Positions 19,503-28,202 of a stretch of DNA of 64,000 bases are shown here, one piece after another. Origin of the DNA: Kiloniella sp. EL199 (GTDB taxonomy: Bacteria > Pseudomonadota > Alphaproteobacteria > Kiloniellales > Kiloniellaceae); NCBI RefSeq assembly GCF_900313065.1, contig NZ_OMPU01000010.1, positions 248,001 to 312,000 of the forward strand, read 5' to 3'. Under the pieces are notes generated by a model. The model did no database searches and was not told the DNA's origin. It worked only from the letters and a program-made list of their open reading frames with translations. How positions within the stretch are numbered: position 1 is the stretch's first letter; each line of letters starts with the position of its first letter. The translations under genes and the position numbers were made by a program.

Positions 19503-20051
19503 TTATTTAGGCAACACTTTTGCCATATCTTCAGCTATATTTTCGTAGGTTTTAAGCTGTTCGGTTGTGTGTTTGATATCAAGATCAAGCCAGCTATCAA
19601 ATTGACCTTCTGTGGTGGAATAGCCCTGCTTTAGTTCCAAAAGACGATTGAGTTGTCTTTCATAGATATCGACCAGCAAGTTTACCTGCATCGTCTGTGT
19701 TGTCTGATCAGCGAGGTGAAGCAAACGCATTTTAATTGCAATGATCAGTTTACTCATGTCAGTAACGGGTGCGCGAAGGTTCGATCCCATTAGATAGGAA
19801 AATTCTTCTTGCCCGGCATCTGTCAAAGACAGTGTTTCTGTATCAGAAGCATCATTCACACTCACAAGGCCTTCGACTTTCAAAACTTCCAGCGGTGTGC
19901 CGATAAGATCAAGAGAAGGGCCAACCACAAGGCTGGTGAAACCGCGAACAGTCTGGGCCAACATGGCATAGCTCATGGGATTTTCCATCAGCAGGCCAAG
20001 TGCGAGAAGGCGCGTGGCTTCTGCGGGGACCAATGTGTTGTCGCGGTACAT
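19503..20051 (-). CDS. PadR-like winged-helix protein
   Basis: A 182-residue protein. The N-terminal part (TRLLALGLLMENPMSYAMLAQTV, then LEVLKVEGLVSV and LSLTDAGQEEF, about 12-88) has the helix-turn-helix plus wing pattern of PadR/MarR-like regulators. The C-terminal half is helical (MSKLIIAIKMRLLHLADQTTQTMQVNLLVDIYERQLNRLLELKQ), like the PadR dimerisation domain. The target and effector are unknown. It is followed by little structure and lies between a chemoreceptor and hemA. Confidence 0.6.
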   Translation of the reverse strand: MYRDNTLVPAEATRLLALGLLMENPMSYAMLAQTVRGFTSLVVGPSLDLIGTPLEVLKVEGLVSVNDASDTETLSLTDAGQEEFSYLMGSNLRAPVTDMSKLIIAIKMRLLHLADQTTQTMQVNLLVDIYERQLNRLLELKQGYSTTEGQFDSWLDLDIKHTTEQLKTYENIAEDMAKVLPK

Positions 20052-20168
20052 AGAGTTCTCTCTCCGGGATAGAAGGTGTCACTGACAAGATATCAAACTA
20101 GGAGTAAAATATCCCGAAGTTTTTCACCTGTCCAGTTAAATGAGAACTATTCGCAATTAAGGTAATTT

Positions 20169-21380
20169 TCAGGCAGCAATTTTAAGCTCCAGTTCCTGCC
20201 AGATTTCCTTGAGTGCTTTTACCAGATAATCAATATCATCATCACTATGAACCGGTGAGGGAGTTAGCCGTAATCGTTCTGTTCCCCTCGGTACCGTCGG
20301 ATAGTTAATCGGTTGAACATAGATACCATAGCGAGACATCAGGGTGTCTGTTATCTGGCGGCAAACTTTCGGATCTCCAACCATGACCGGTACGATATGC
20401 GTTTCCGAATCGAGAACAGGCAGACCAGCCTTCTTAAGGCGCTTGCGGGTTTCCTGTGCGCGATCCTGATGACGGCTCCGTTCAAAAGCGCTTTCTTTCA
20501 GATGCTTGATTGAAGTCAATGCACCTGCAGCGACAGCCGGGGGGAGTGAGGTCGTAAAGATAAACCCGGATGCGTAACTACGGATGAAATCAACCAGGCT
20601 TGCTGATGCTGTAATATATCCGCCGACAACACCTACGGCTTTGCCCAGTGTGCCTTCGATGACATCCAAACGGTGTGTCAGGTTATCCCTGTCGGTGATA
20701 CCGCCGCCACGTGATCCATAAAGACCGACAGCATGGACTTCATCCAGATAGGTCAGGGCATTATATTTGTCGGCCAGATCACAGAATGCCTCAATAGGGG
20801 CAACATCGCCATCCATTGAATAGACGGATTCAAACGCGATGATCTTTGGGCGAGATGGATCGATTTCTTTTAACTTGGCTTCCAGATCTTCGGGATTGTT
20901 ATGCTCAAAGATAACTCTGTCCGCTTTACTGTGGCGAATGCCTTCAATCATAGAGGCATGGTTCATGGAATCAGACAGAACAACACAGTTCGGCAGTTTT
21001 GATGCCAAGGTGCTCAAGGCAGCCCAGTTAGATACATAGCCCGAAGTAAAGAGCAGCGCAGATTCCTTGTGATGCCAGTCTGCCAACTCTTGTTCAAGAA
21101 GAACGTGGTAATGATTGTTGCCGGAAATGTTACGGGTACCACCAGCGCCAGCACCGCATTTATCCAACGCCTCGTGCATTGCGGCAATTACCTTGGGGTT
21201 TTGGCCCATACCAAGGTAGTCATTGGAACACCATACCGTTACCGGATGGGTACCGTTGGCGCTATAATGTGTCGCATTGGGAAACTTACCAGCCTTACGC
21301 TCCAAGTCAGCAAAAACACGATAACGACCTTCTTCTCTCAGGTTTTCTATCGCCGTACTGAAATACTCTTCGTAGTTCAT
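20169..21380 (-). CDS. hemA: 5-aminolevulinate synthase
   Basis: PLP enzyme that condenses glycine and succinyl-CoA to 5-aminolevulinate, the first tetrapyrrole step in Alphaproteobacteria (Shemin pathway). It has 403 residues, the usual length. Signatures are [29 protein letters not shown] at the N-terminus, [49 protein letters not shown] and the PLP-lysine region [15 protein letters not shown]. It has a 371-bp upstream region with an FNR/FixK-type site, which suggests induction under low oxygen, as known for hemA in Rhodobacter. Confidence 0.97.
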   Translation of the reverse strand: MNYEEYFSTAIENLREEGRYRVFADLERKAGKFPNATHYSANGTHPVTVWCSNDYLGMGQNPKVIAAMHEALDKCGAGAGGTRNISGNNHYHVLLEQELADWHHKESALLFTSGYVSNWAALSTLASKLPNCVVLSDSMNHASMIEGIRHSKADRVIFEHNNPEDLEAKLKEIDPSRPKIIAFESVYSMDGDVAPIEAFCDLADKYNALTYLDEVHAVGLYGSRGGGITDRDNLTHRLDVIEGTLGKAVGVVGGYITASASLVDFIRSYASGFIFTTSLPPAVAAGALTSIKHLKESAFERSRHQDRAQETRKRLKKAGLPVLDSETHIVPVMVGDPKVCRQITDTLMSRYGIYVQPINYPTVPRGTERLRLTPSPVHSDDDIDYLVKALKEIWQELELKIAA

Positions 21381-21582
21381 ATTGCTCTTCTCGCCTAACG
21401 TGAGCCGTTTTACCCGGCTTGTTTTTACTTGTGTACAGGCTTTCCTGAAACAAGCTTATCAGCTGTTGAATTAATGAATAGTTTAACTGAATTCAACAAC
21501 AATTCGCACTCTAATGCGCCGTTATTATAACACCAACGCGACTGAACGACGCATAAAGATTCATATTCCTTATACACAACAG

Positions 21583-21588
21583 TGTTAT
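21583..21588 (-). promoter_or_regulatory. Candidate -10 element of hemA
   Basis: GATAAC on the minus strand (4 of 6 matches to TATAAT). A start site near 21576 would put the centre of the FNR-type box at about -40.5, the class II activator position. The 5' leader would be about 195 nt. Confidence 0.4.
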
Positions 21589-21609
21589 CGCAGTTTGAAC
21601 GGGGCGTAA

Positions 21610-21623
21610 TTGATCGATGTCAA
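21610..21623 (-). promoter_or_regulatory. FNR/FixK-type binding site upstream of hemA
   Basis: TTGATCGATGTCAA matches the TTGAY-N4-RTCAA consensus of FNR/FnrL/FixK regulators. It lies 230 bp before the hemA start codon in the hemA upstream region. FnrL control of hemA is established in Rhodobacter; here it is inferred from the site alone. Confidence 0.65.
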
Positions 21624-21671
21624 TTAGGGGAATTGTATTCGGAATTCTTTTGATCGTGTTTTGATGCCGAT

Positions 21672-21721
21672 TGCGCCACAGTTCTGCAGTTTCATAATTG
21701 ACCTCAGTAACATGTGGCGCA
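21672..21721. terminator. Long-loop hairpin between hemA and the aminotransferase gene
   Basis: TGCGCCACA (21672-21680) pairs with TGTGGCGCA (21713-21721) around a 32-nt loop, followed on the plus strand by six T. It lies beyond the stop of the minus-strand aminotransferase gene and could end that transcript or block plus-strand transcription. Confidence 0.45.
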
Positions 21722-21751
21722 TTTTTTCGGTGCTTTTTTTTCGATAGAGAG

Positions 21752-23149
21752 TTAAATCAAATCTTCTGCTTTAACCCAGTCCAGAGTTTTGTCCAAAGCT
21801 GTCCTGAAACGATGAATGATATGATCAATTTCATCTGTTGTGATGATCAGGGGAGGACAGAAGGCAATTGAGTCACCCATATTTCTGATAATCAATCCTT
21901 CTTCAATTGCGCGTTCATTCAAATAGGTTCCAACTTTCCCAACGGGATCAAAGCTAGCTTTTGTGTCTTTGTTTTGAACAAGCTCTACAGCGGCAATTAG
22001 GCCAATACCCCGGACTTCTCCAACCAGCGGGTGATCTTTGAACTGCGCGAGCTCTGCTTGAAGATGTTCACCCACACGGGCGGCTTCATCGAAAAGATTT
22101 CGCTCTTCATAGATCTTGAGTGTTTCCAAGGCGACCGCGGCACAAACAGGATGCCCTGAATAGGTGTAGCCATGACCCAGTACGCCTATTTTGGCAGAGT
22201 TATCTGCGATACCTTGGTACAACTCGTCTGTAATCATGACTGCTGAGATCGGCAGATAAGAAGAACTCAGGGCTTTGGCAACGGAAATAATATCTGGTTT
22301 CATGCCAAAGGTTTCACAGCCAAAGGCATTGCCCGTACGGCCAAAACCGCAAATGACTTCATCAGCAATCAATAGAACGTCATACTTTTTCAAAACAGCC
22401 TGAATTTTCTCCCAATAATCTTTTGGGGGAACAATAACACCGCCAGCACCCATAACGGGTTCACCAATAAAGGCGGCGATGGTCTCTGGACCTTCGTCCA
22501 GAATCATTTTCTCCAGATCATCCGCCATACGGTTTGAGAAATCTTCTTCACTTTCTCCTTCCTGTCCAAAACGCCAGTAATGAGGGCAGGAGGTATGAAG
22601 AATATTGGTAATTGGAAGATCAAAATCAGTATGGTTTGCAGGCAGGCCGGTCATACTGGCACTGGCAACCGTCACACCATGGTATCCTTTGATACGGCTG
22701 ATGATTTTTTTCTTATCCGGGCGTCCGACTGCGTTGTTGTAGTACCAGATCAGTTTGACGACCGTGTCATTGGCCTCTGATCCGGAATTGGCGAAGAAGA
22801 CTTTCGACATGGGAACAGGTGCCATGGAAAGAAGCTTTTCTGATAATTCAATCGGGGGGATCGGTGTTTTATGTGTAAAGCTGTGATAATAAGGCAGCTC
22901 TTTCATCTGTTTGTTTGCCGCTTCAATTAAGCGCTCTTCTCCAAAACCAAGCGAGGTCGACCAAAGACCTGCCATGGCTTCGATATAAGAGTTTCCCTGA
23001 TCGTCGAATACATTGACGCCTTGGCCATGCGTAATAACCAATGGTCCTTTTTCTTCATGCGCCCGGGCATTTGTATAGGGATGAAGACAATAGGCAACAT
23101 CACGACCTGCAGTGGAATTGGGGGCAATAGCGCTTGGCGTGTTACTCAT
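21752..23149 (-). CDS. Class III aminotransferase (omega-amino acid/putrescine:pyruvate type)
   Basis: A 465-residue PLP transaminase. Family features are LHPYTNARAHEEKGPLVITHGQG at the N-terminus, FFANSGSEANDTVVKLIWYYNN, RIKGYHGVTVASASMTGLP, IADEVICGFGRTGNAFGCE, the PLP-lysine in ISVAKALSSSYLP, and GHGYTYSGHPVCAAVALE. It is closest in pattern to the SpuC/omega-amino acid:pyruvate transaminases, which act on putrescine, beta-alanine or taurine. The substrate is not resolved by sequence. It is transcribed alone, with 213 bp to the divergent Hpt/receiver gene. Confidence 0.88.
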   Translation of the reverse strand: MSNTPSAIAPNSTAGRDVAYCLHPYTNARAHEEKGPLVITHGQGVNVFDDQGNSYIEAMAGLWSTSLGFGEERLIEAANKQMKELPYYHSFTHKTPIPPIELSEKLLSMAPVPMSKVFFANSGSEANDTVVKLIWYYNNAVGRPDKKKIISRIKGYHGVTVASASMTGLPANHTDFDLPITNILHTSCPHYWRFGQEGESEEDFSNRMADDLEKMILDEGPETIAAFIGEPVMGAGGVIVPPKDYWEKIQAVLKKYDVLLIADEVICGFGRTGNAFGCETFGMKPDIISVAKALSSSYLPISAVMITDELYQGIADNSAKIGVLGHGYTYSGHPVCAAVALETLKIYEERNLFDEAARVGEHLQAELAQFKDHPLVGEVRGIGLIAAVELVQNKDTKASFDPVGKVGTYLNERAIEEGLIIRNMGDSIAFCPPLIITTDEIDHIIHRFRTALDKTLDWVKAEDLI

Positions 23150-23362
23150 CTGGCAATCCTGTTCAGAGATATTTTGTATTATTTTTTGATTACAGCCGAG
23201 ACAAGAGCGGACTTCAAGCAGAGAAATGCATAAGATTATGTTTTTATTTGCACACGTTTTTGTGGAATAACCTTTATGCGAAAAAAGAAATACCTTAGCT
23301 TATAACTCTGGTAATACTTTTTGTATTAGATTGAAGCATAAAAATAAAACCTGACTTAACCA

Positions 23363-24598
23363 GTGATTCGAAAGTTAAAGATATCAATGGCTTTTAAAAA
23401 TGTGGACGAGGGGTTCCAAGGGTTAAGAATAGAGTTTGCTGACCAATGCCGCGTTGTGACGGATGAACTGGAAGGTCTGTTAAATCAGGTCTATGACGGC
23501 AGACATGATGTTGGTACTGCTATCCAGCTTATTCGTCGCGAAATGCACAACCTTAAAGGACAAGGAAGTGTCTTCGGATATCCCGTAATATCCATGATTG
23601 CGCATCGCCTGGAAGATTATCTTGCGAAAGAAAATGCGCTTGAGATTACAAATATCAACGAAGTTAATATCTATCTGGATCATATCAGAGGGATAATTAA
23701 CAGCGCGAAGCTGCCAACTGAGGCAGAGACAACCGAGCTTCTAAGATCTCTTCCTCAATCGGGTTTTTCAAATCATAGCGATGTTGAAATCGAAGCGATT
23801 TCGGAAGAAGTCGAAATCATGACTGTTACCTCTAGCAAGTTACACCGTCATCGATTGGAAAATGCAGTAAACAAGCCTGGTTGGCGACTGATTTCTTTTA
23901 ACAGTACGCTGAATCTTTTGGAAAACGCGTTGGCAAGTCCTCCAAATGGTGTGATTGTTTCTGGTGAGTTACCCTCAATTTCCGGTATTGAACTCGCAAC
24001 TGTTTTTCAGGCGTTATCAAAACTGAAAGATGTTCCGTTTGCCATCTTAACAAGCCGTCCCAAAACAGATAGCCATTTTAAAAGTTTGCCGGATACAGTT
24101 GAGTATATTTCAACCGGGCAGGGATTTGCCGAGGATGTTAAACGCATGATCGAGGCATTCTCGCCGCAGACAAATGCTGTTACCTCTCTGAAAAGCACCC
24201 CGCCCAGCACTTCGAAATCATCATCCAGGCAGCTTGAAGTTCTTTTTGCTGAAGACAATAGAATTAATCAAATTCTTGTTCAGCGGTTCCTGGATGAACA
24301 CTCCTTTAATGTGATGTTGGTTGAGAATGGTGTTGATGCAGTAGAAGCCTGTAAAAATAAGAAATTCGACATCGTATTGATGGATGTGATGATGCCGAAA
24401 ATGGGCGGTGTCGAAGCCACCGAAACTATTCGCAAGCTTAATAAGCCTTGGGTAAAGGATATGCCTATTATCGCGTTGACAGCAGACTATTCTGCCGAAC
24501 ATCAAAAGAATTATAAAAAAGCAGGAATGAATGATTGTATTGGCAAGCCAATCGAACCAGACAACCTCACGCGTATGATTAATGATTTAACGCAATAG
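23363..24598 (+). CDS. Hpt - degenerate receiver - receiver signalling protein
   Basis: A 411-residue soluble phosphorelay protein without a histidine-kinase ATPase. An Hpt-like helical domain has the phosphorylatable His in EMHNLKGQGSVFG (His62). A middle region (about 150-272) has receiver-like spacing (GVIVSGELPSISGIELA, FAILTSRP) but lacks the acidic pocket and the usual Asp. A C-terminal receiver (about 288-410) is complete, with FAEDNRINQ, phospho-Asp in VLMDVMMPKMGG, IIALTAD and GKPI. The GTG at 23363 and the ATG at 23387 (MAFKNVDEG) are both possible starts with weak ribosome sites. Partner kinase and output are unknown. Confidence 0.85.
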   Translation: MIRKLKISMAFKNVDEGFQGLRIEFADQCRVVTDELEGLLNQVYDGRHDVGTAIQLIRREMHNLKGQGSVFGYPVISMIAHRLEDYLAKENALEITNINEVNIYLDHIRGIINSAKLPTEAETTELLRSLPQSGFSNHSDVEIEAISEEVEIMTVTSSKLHRHRLENAVNKPGWRLISFNSTLNLLENALASPPNGVIVSGELPSISGIELATVFQALSKLKDVPFAILTSRPKTDSHFKSLPDTVEYISTGQGFAEDVKRMIEAFSPQTNAVTSLKSTPPSTSKSSSRQLEVLFAEDNRINQILVQRFLDEHSFNVMLVENGVDAVEACKNKKFDIVLMDVMMPKMGGVEATETIRKLNKPWVKDMPIIALTADYSAEHQKNYKKAGMNDCIGKPIEPDNLTRMINDLTQ

Positions 24599-24614
24599 TT
24601 TTTGCTCATGTAAA

Positions 24615-24632
24615 GTGTTCTGACAAGAACAC
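24615..24632 (+). terminator. Hairpin after the Hpt/receiver gene
   Basis: GTGTTCT and AGAACAC pair around a 4-nt loop 17 nt after the stop. No T-run follows, so its role as a terminator is uncertain. Confidence 0.35.
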
Positions 24633-24730
24633 AGAAACTTTATAGGACGTGATAAATAATTTGATACGTTAAGTAGTAGAGTAACGACATAGAATTTTGT
24701 GTGTGGCCTCCTTTTTAAAAAGGTGATTTG

Positions 24731-25216
24731 ATGATTAGCACTTTTTCAGATGTTTTCCGCTCATCAATCAGGAAGTTGAAACTGTTACCTGTCGGACTTG
24801 TTGTTACAACGGGTGTCTTTTCTTCTTATTGGACGGCTGCTTTGGCCGCTACTTCTCCTCAGCGTGTACAAATCGAAGGCGAAATTATTGATACCTGGTG
24901 TTATGTCACCGAAATTATGGGGGATGCACAAGGAACAGCACATCATTTGTGTGCTGTTTGGTGTGCGATTGGTGGCATTCCTGTCAGTATTCTGGGCGAA
25001 GACGGGCAGGTATATATGGTTTTAAGGGTTGAGAACGAAGACACGAATGTTGCGAACCCTACCATTGTAAATATCCAGACACATAAGGTAACTGTGGATG
25101 GAGATCTCTATGAACGTGATGGTGTGAAGTATCTCTTTGTTGATCAGGTCGCTGATGACAAAGGTGTGGTGAACTTGAACCACGAAGATTATGGCATCAT
25201 CCCTTTCGGAGAATAG
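24731..25216 (+). CDS. Secreted Cys/Trp protein of unknown function, first gene of the SCO operon
   Basis: I do not recognise the family. The 161 residues begin with a signal peptide (about 1-41, ending AALAAT). A small beta-rich domain follows, with IEGEIIDTWCYVTE and HHLCAVWCAIGGIPVSILG. Cys57, Cys74, Cys78 and His71/His72 could bind a metal or cycle as thiols. The pattern I/V-x-G-x-I/V-V/I-D-x-x-C is shared with the next gene (LDGKVVDLAC), so the two are probably distant paralogues with an OB-like barrel (inference). The ATG at 24731 has AAGGTG 7 nt upstream. The stop is 4 nt before the next start. Confidence 0.8.
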   Translation: MISTFSDVFRSSIRKLKLLPVGLVVTTGVFSSYWTAALAATSPQRVQIEGEIIDTWCYVTEIMGDAQGTAHHLCAVWCAIGGIPVSILGEDGQVYMVLRVENEDTNVANPTIVNIQTHKVTVDGDLYERDGVKYLFVDQVADDKGVVNLNHEDYGIIPFGE

Positions 25217-25220
25217 AGAT

Positions 25221-25748
25221 ATGAGAACCTTTCCAAAACTACTATTAACATCAATTTTCTCTCTTTCTGTTGCTCTTGGAACTGCGCAGGCTGCGAATGA
25301 ATGGGGCATAGAACACGAAGAAGCCAAGGAACTTGATGGCAAAGTTGTTGATCTGGCTTGTGAGTTATCTGGTAATTGCCCGGCTAATTGTGGCGATGGT
25401 AAAAGGCAACTTGGCCTGCTGCTGGATGATGGAACGCTTTACCCTGTCGTCAAAGGCGGCACAAACTTTGCCGGTGGAACAGATGATCTCATCGGTCAGT
25501 GTGGCAAGACGGTGCATGTGGATGGCCTTTTGATCAAAGATCCTTTGATGACCATTTATTTCGTTCAGCGTATCAAATCTGAAGAGACAGGTGAGTGGTC
25601 GAAAGCCAATCAATGGGGCAAGAACTGGAAAGCGGCCAACCCCGGTAAAAAGCTTGGTCGCTGGTTCCGCGAAGATCCCCGGGTTGCAAAGATTGTCGAG
25701 AAAAGTGGAAAGCTTGGTATTCCCGGCTTGGTGTATGTGGAAGAATAA
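25221..25748 (+). CDS. Secreted Cys protein of unknown function, second gene of the SCO operon
   Basis: 175 residues with a signal peptide cleaved near AQA-ANEWG (about 25). Cys47, Cys53, Cys57 and Cys94 lie in DLACELSGNCPANCGDGKRQLG and IGQCGKTVHVDGLLI. The second half is basic and amphipathic (KANQWGKNWKAANPGKKLGRW). No catalytic motif is recognised. The ATG at 25221 is preceded by a purine-rich stretch (CGGAGAATAGAG); the longer open frame overlaps the previous gene and is rejected. It lies 4 nt after the first gene and 3 nt before the SCO gene, so the three are surely co-transcribed. Confidence 0.8.
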   Translation: MRTFPKLLLTSIFSLSVALGTAQAANEWGIEHEEAKELDGKVVDLACELSGNCPANCGDGKRQLGLLLDDGTLYPVVKGGTNFAGGTDDLIGQCGKTVHVDGLLIKDPLMTIYFVQRIKSEETGEWSKANQWGKNWKAANPGKKLGRWFREDPRVAKIVEKSGKLGIPGLVYVEE

Positions 25749-25751
25749 TTG

Positions 25752-26483
25752 ATGAAACTTTGTTTTGTATCGGGATACTCCGGTTTTAAGTATTCTGTTG
25801 TCTCAATATTTTCAGTATTGGTTATGGCTACAGGTGTTACTTTTGCTGCCGAAACCAGCGTGACCCATGAGAGCCATTCAACAACCCATGAAAAGCCAGT
25901 AATAGATGACAAGAAAGTCCCGAAGGGGCCTGCAGCCCTGGACGCTTTGTTTGGTGGTCCTTTTGAGCTTGAAGATCACACAGGGAAAACGAGGCGTGAT
26001 AGCGATTGGGACGGGCAGTTTAAGTTAATATTCTTTGGCTATACAAACTGTCCGGCGATATGCCCGACAACGTTGAGTGATATTACCGATGCTCTGGATT
26101 TATTGGGTGAGTCTGCCAAGGATATTCAGCCGATTTTTATTACGATTGATCCTGAACGAGATACTCAGGAAGTTCTTGCGGATTATGTTACTGCTTTTCA
26201 TCCAAGTTTAATCGGTTTGACTGGTAGTGAAGAAAAGATCAGTAAGGCTGCTAAAAGCTATCGAGTACAGCGTCATAAAATCTTGTTGTCTGAAGAAGAT
26301 CATACTAATCACGGAGCCAATCATGGATCTGGGCATGGTGCTGAAGTTAATTACGACGCTGCGCACAGTACGCTCACATACTTGATGGATCGGAATGGCA
26401 AGTTCCTGACGCTTTTCCCTTATGACACCAGAGGTGATGTTATGGCTGAGCGCCTAAGGGGGTATCTGTCGGGTAGTTCTTAA
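25752..26483 (+). CDS. SCO1/SenC/PrrC-family periplasmic protein with a His-rich insert
   Basis: A membrane-anchored thioredoxin-fold protein of the SCO family, which delivers copper to the CuA centre of cytochrome oxidase or acts as a thiol reductase. The N-terminal signal/anchor is at about 14-33. The copper ligands are in GYTNCPAICPTTL (Cys100, Cys104) and the conserved His in YDAAHSTLTYLMD (His205). PIFITIDPERDT is typical. An unusual His-rich loop (His184, 187, 191, 195) precedes the conserved His and could bind extra metal. It ends a three-gene operon with two secreted Cys proteins. Start: ATG at 25752, 3 nt after the previous stop. Confidence 0.92.
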   Translation: MKLCFVSGYSGFKYSVVSIFSVLVMATGVTFAAETSVTHESHSTTHEKPVIDDKKVPKGPAALDALFGGPFELEDHTGKTRRDSDWDGQFKLIFFGYTNCPAICPTTLSDITDALDLLGESAKDIQPIFITIDPERDTQEVLADYVTAFHPSLIGLTGSEEKISKAAKSYRVQRHKILLSEEDHTNHGANHGSGHGAEVNYDAAHSTLTYLMDRNGKFLTLFPYDTRGDVMAERLRGYLSGSS

Positions 26484-26602
26484 CGCCAGCGTGTTTTCTT
26501 AACACGGGAATACTCTGGAAGTGGTTGAAGTGGAAATGAAAAGCTGATCTAAGGATAGAGGCGTTTCTTTTCGATTTCTGCACTATCCAGGCCCTTTATC
26601 CC

Positions 26603-27556
26603 ATGCTAGTTGTTTTCGAGAGTATTTTCCCGATCTTTGCAATTATTCTGCTTGGATTTGGCCTACGCAAAAGCAACTTTGTTCCCAAAGAGCACTGGCG
26701 GGTTCTCGAAGAGCTTTGTTTCTGGATATTTTTCCCCTGTATTCTGGCAACAACGCTGATCAAAGCGGACCTTTCTGCGATTGAACTCGGACCGTATGTT
26801 TTTACGGCACTTGCCATGATGCTGAGCCTTGGCCTTTTCACTCTGGCTCTATGGCCTTTACTGCAAAAAATATGGGGAACACGTCGGGGGCAATTTTCCA
26901 CGGTCTATCAGACGGTAACTCGTTGGCACGGTTTCATAGCCTTGGCAATTGTCCTGAAACTGTACGGACAAGATGGTGGAGCTTTGATTGCGCTGGCGAT
27001 GGCGGTCATGGTGCCATTTCTGCAAATCACCAATATTTTTGTTCTGGCAACATTTTCAGATTCAGACGACCAATCAGGGCCGTCTCTTTCAAAGATTACA
27101 AGGACCATTGTCATTAATCCTATTCTATGGGGTGTTTTGACCGGTCTAGTTCTTAACCTACTTGATGTAACGGTCTGGGAACCTGCGATGACAATGGCGG
27201 ACCTTCTGGGGCGCGCAGCCTTGAGCATGTCGCTATTGGCACTAGGGGCCGGGTTAAGTCTAAAAGCCGCTCTCAAGCCATCAAGGGAGTTACTGGTGGG
27301 ATTGATTGGCAAGTTGTTTATCACGCCGGCCGTTATGGCTGGTTGGGCTTTGTGGTTCGGTATCTCTGGTCTGTCGTTCTCCGTTCTTATGGTCTGCGCA
27401 TCAGTACCAACAGCCATGAACGGCTATTTGCTAGCCAAGAAAATGGGGGGTGATGCAGATCTCTATGCGGCGACGTCAACGGTACAGACTGTCGTGTCCT
27501 TCTTTAGCATTCCTCTGGTTTTATGGTTGGCTAAAACCTATGCCAGCGGGCTTTGA
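26603..27556 (+). CDS. AEC-family (auxin efflux carrier-like) transporter
   Basis: A 317-residue membrane protein with about ten helices. It begins LVVFESIFPIFAIILLGFGLRK, which is typical of bacterial AEC/malonate-type permeases, with the substrate-site helix end VMVCASVPTAMNGYLLAKKMGGDADLYAAT near 275-300. Family members move organic acids or other anions; the substrate here is unknown. It lies 119 bp after the SCO gene. Its 3' end overlaps the end of the decayed DUF2867 gene on the other strand. Confidence 0.85.
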   Translation: MLVVFESIFPIFAIILLGFGLRKSNFVPKEHWRVLEELCFWIFFPCILATTLIKADLSAIELGPYVFTALAMMLSLGLFTLALWPLLQKIWGTRRGQFSTVYQTVTRWHGFIALAIVLKLYGQDGGALIALAMAVMVPFLQITNIFVLATFSDSDDQSGPSLSKITRTIVINPILWGVLTGLVLNLLDVTVWEPAMTMADLLGRAALSMSLLALGAGLSLKAALKPSRELLVGLIGKLFITPAVMAGWALWFGISGLSFSVLMVCASVPTAMNGYLLAKKMGGDADLYAATSTVQTVVSFFSIPLVLWLAKTYASGL

Positions 27557-28010
27557 TTTTTAATCATTTTATGTTTTAGACGCTTTAAATCTGACGGGAC
27601 AATTAATCTGTGAGCAATAGAGACCGGTAGCATATAGATACGCCCAAACAGGTTATGAGTTTTAACAGATGATGTAATGGTTAATTTGGTTCCATCTGTC
27701 GTGATACAGGTCATCACATCCAGATGTTTGTCTCTTACGGTTAGTGTCAGAACATTTGGCGAGATGTGCCGACCAGAAAGAAGTCGAGTTGTTCACCGAC
27801 TTGTAAGTTATCCGGCCATTGACCTGAAAAACCTTTGATTGGTTTGACGCCAAAACAGGACGATATTCTGTCACGAATTTGAAAGGCGAGTTTCATTATC
27901 GGGAGAGGATTTGAGACAATCATCCGCCATGCATCTGACGCCGTAATTTCCTCGGGCAGAACGACAGATTGTGCATCATAAAAATTGAGTTGCTCTCGTG
28001 GGGCCAGCAG
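27538..28010 (-). pseudogene. Decayed DUF2867-family gene
   Basis: The minus strand carries a recognisable DUF2867 protein in two frames. The 5' part reads LAPREQLNFYDAQSVVLP, EEITASDAWRMIVSNPLP and RISSCFGVKPIKGFSG, ending LDFFLVGT then a stop. After a shift near 27752-27765 the second part reads VLTLTVRDKHLDVMTCITT, KTHNLFGRIYMLPVSIAHRL and stops at 27538. In addition, no start codon lies in frame; a TAA directly precedes the first homologous codon. Two lesions argue for a real pseudogene rather than a single sequencing error. The function of DUF2867 proteins is unknown. Confidence 0.75.
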
Positions 28011-28202
28011 TTAAATATTTGAGCTCTCGGAAAGAAAAACGTGATTTATTATCAAAAAATTAGCTGTAGGTATGAGGGTTGAAATCTATATCTATGCCTG
28101 CCGTTCAAAATTTCAATGATCTTTTGTCTCTGAAATCAATGTCTGCTCTGGATAGATTTAGCTATTCCCATTAGTTAAATGTAGTGTTGAAAGTATTGTG
28201 CT

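Noticed and set aside
26490-26506. CGTGTT/AACACG hairpin after the SCO gene
   Set aside because: Only 6 bp with no T-run; cannot be told from chance.
27662-27874. 70-codon minus-strand open frame
   Set aside because: It is a third frame across the decayed DUF2867 gene, not a protein of its own.
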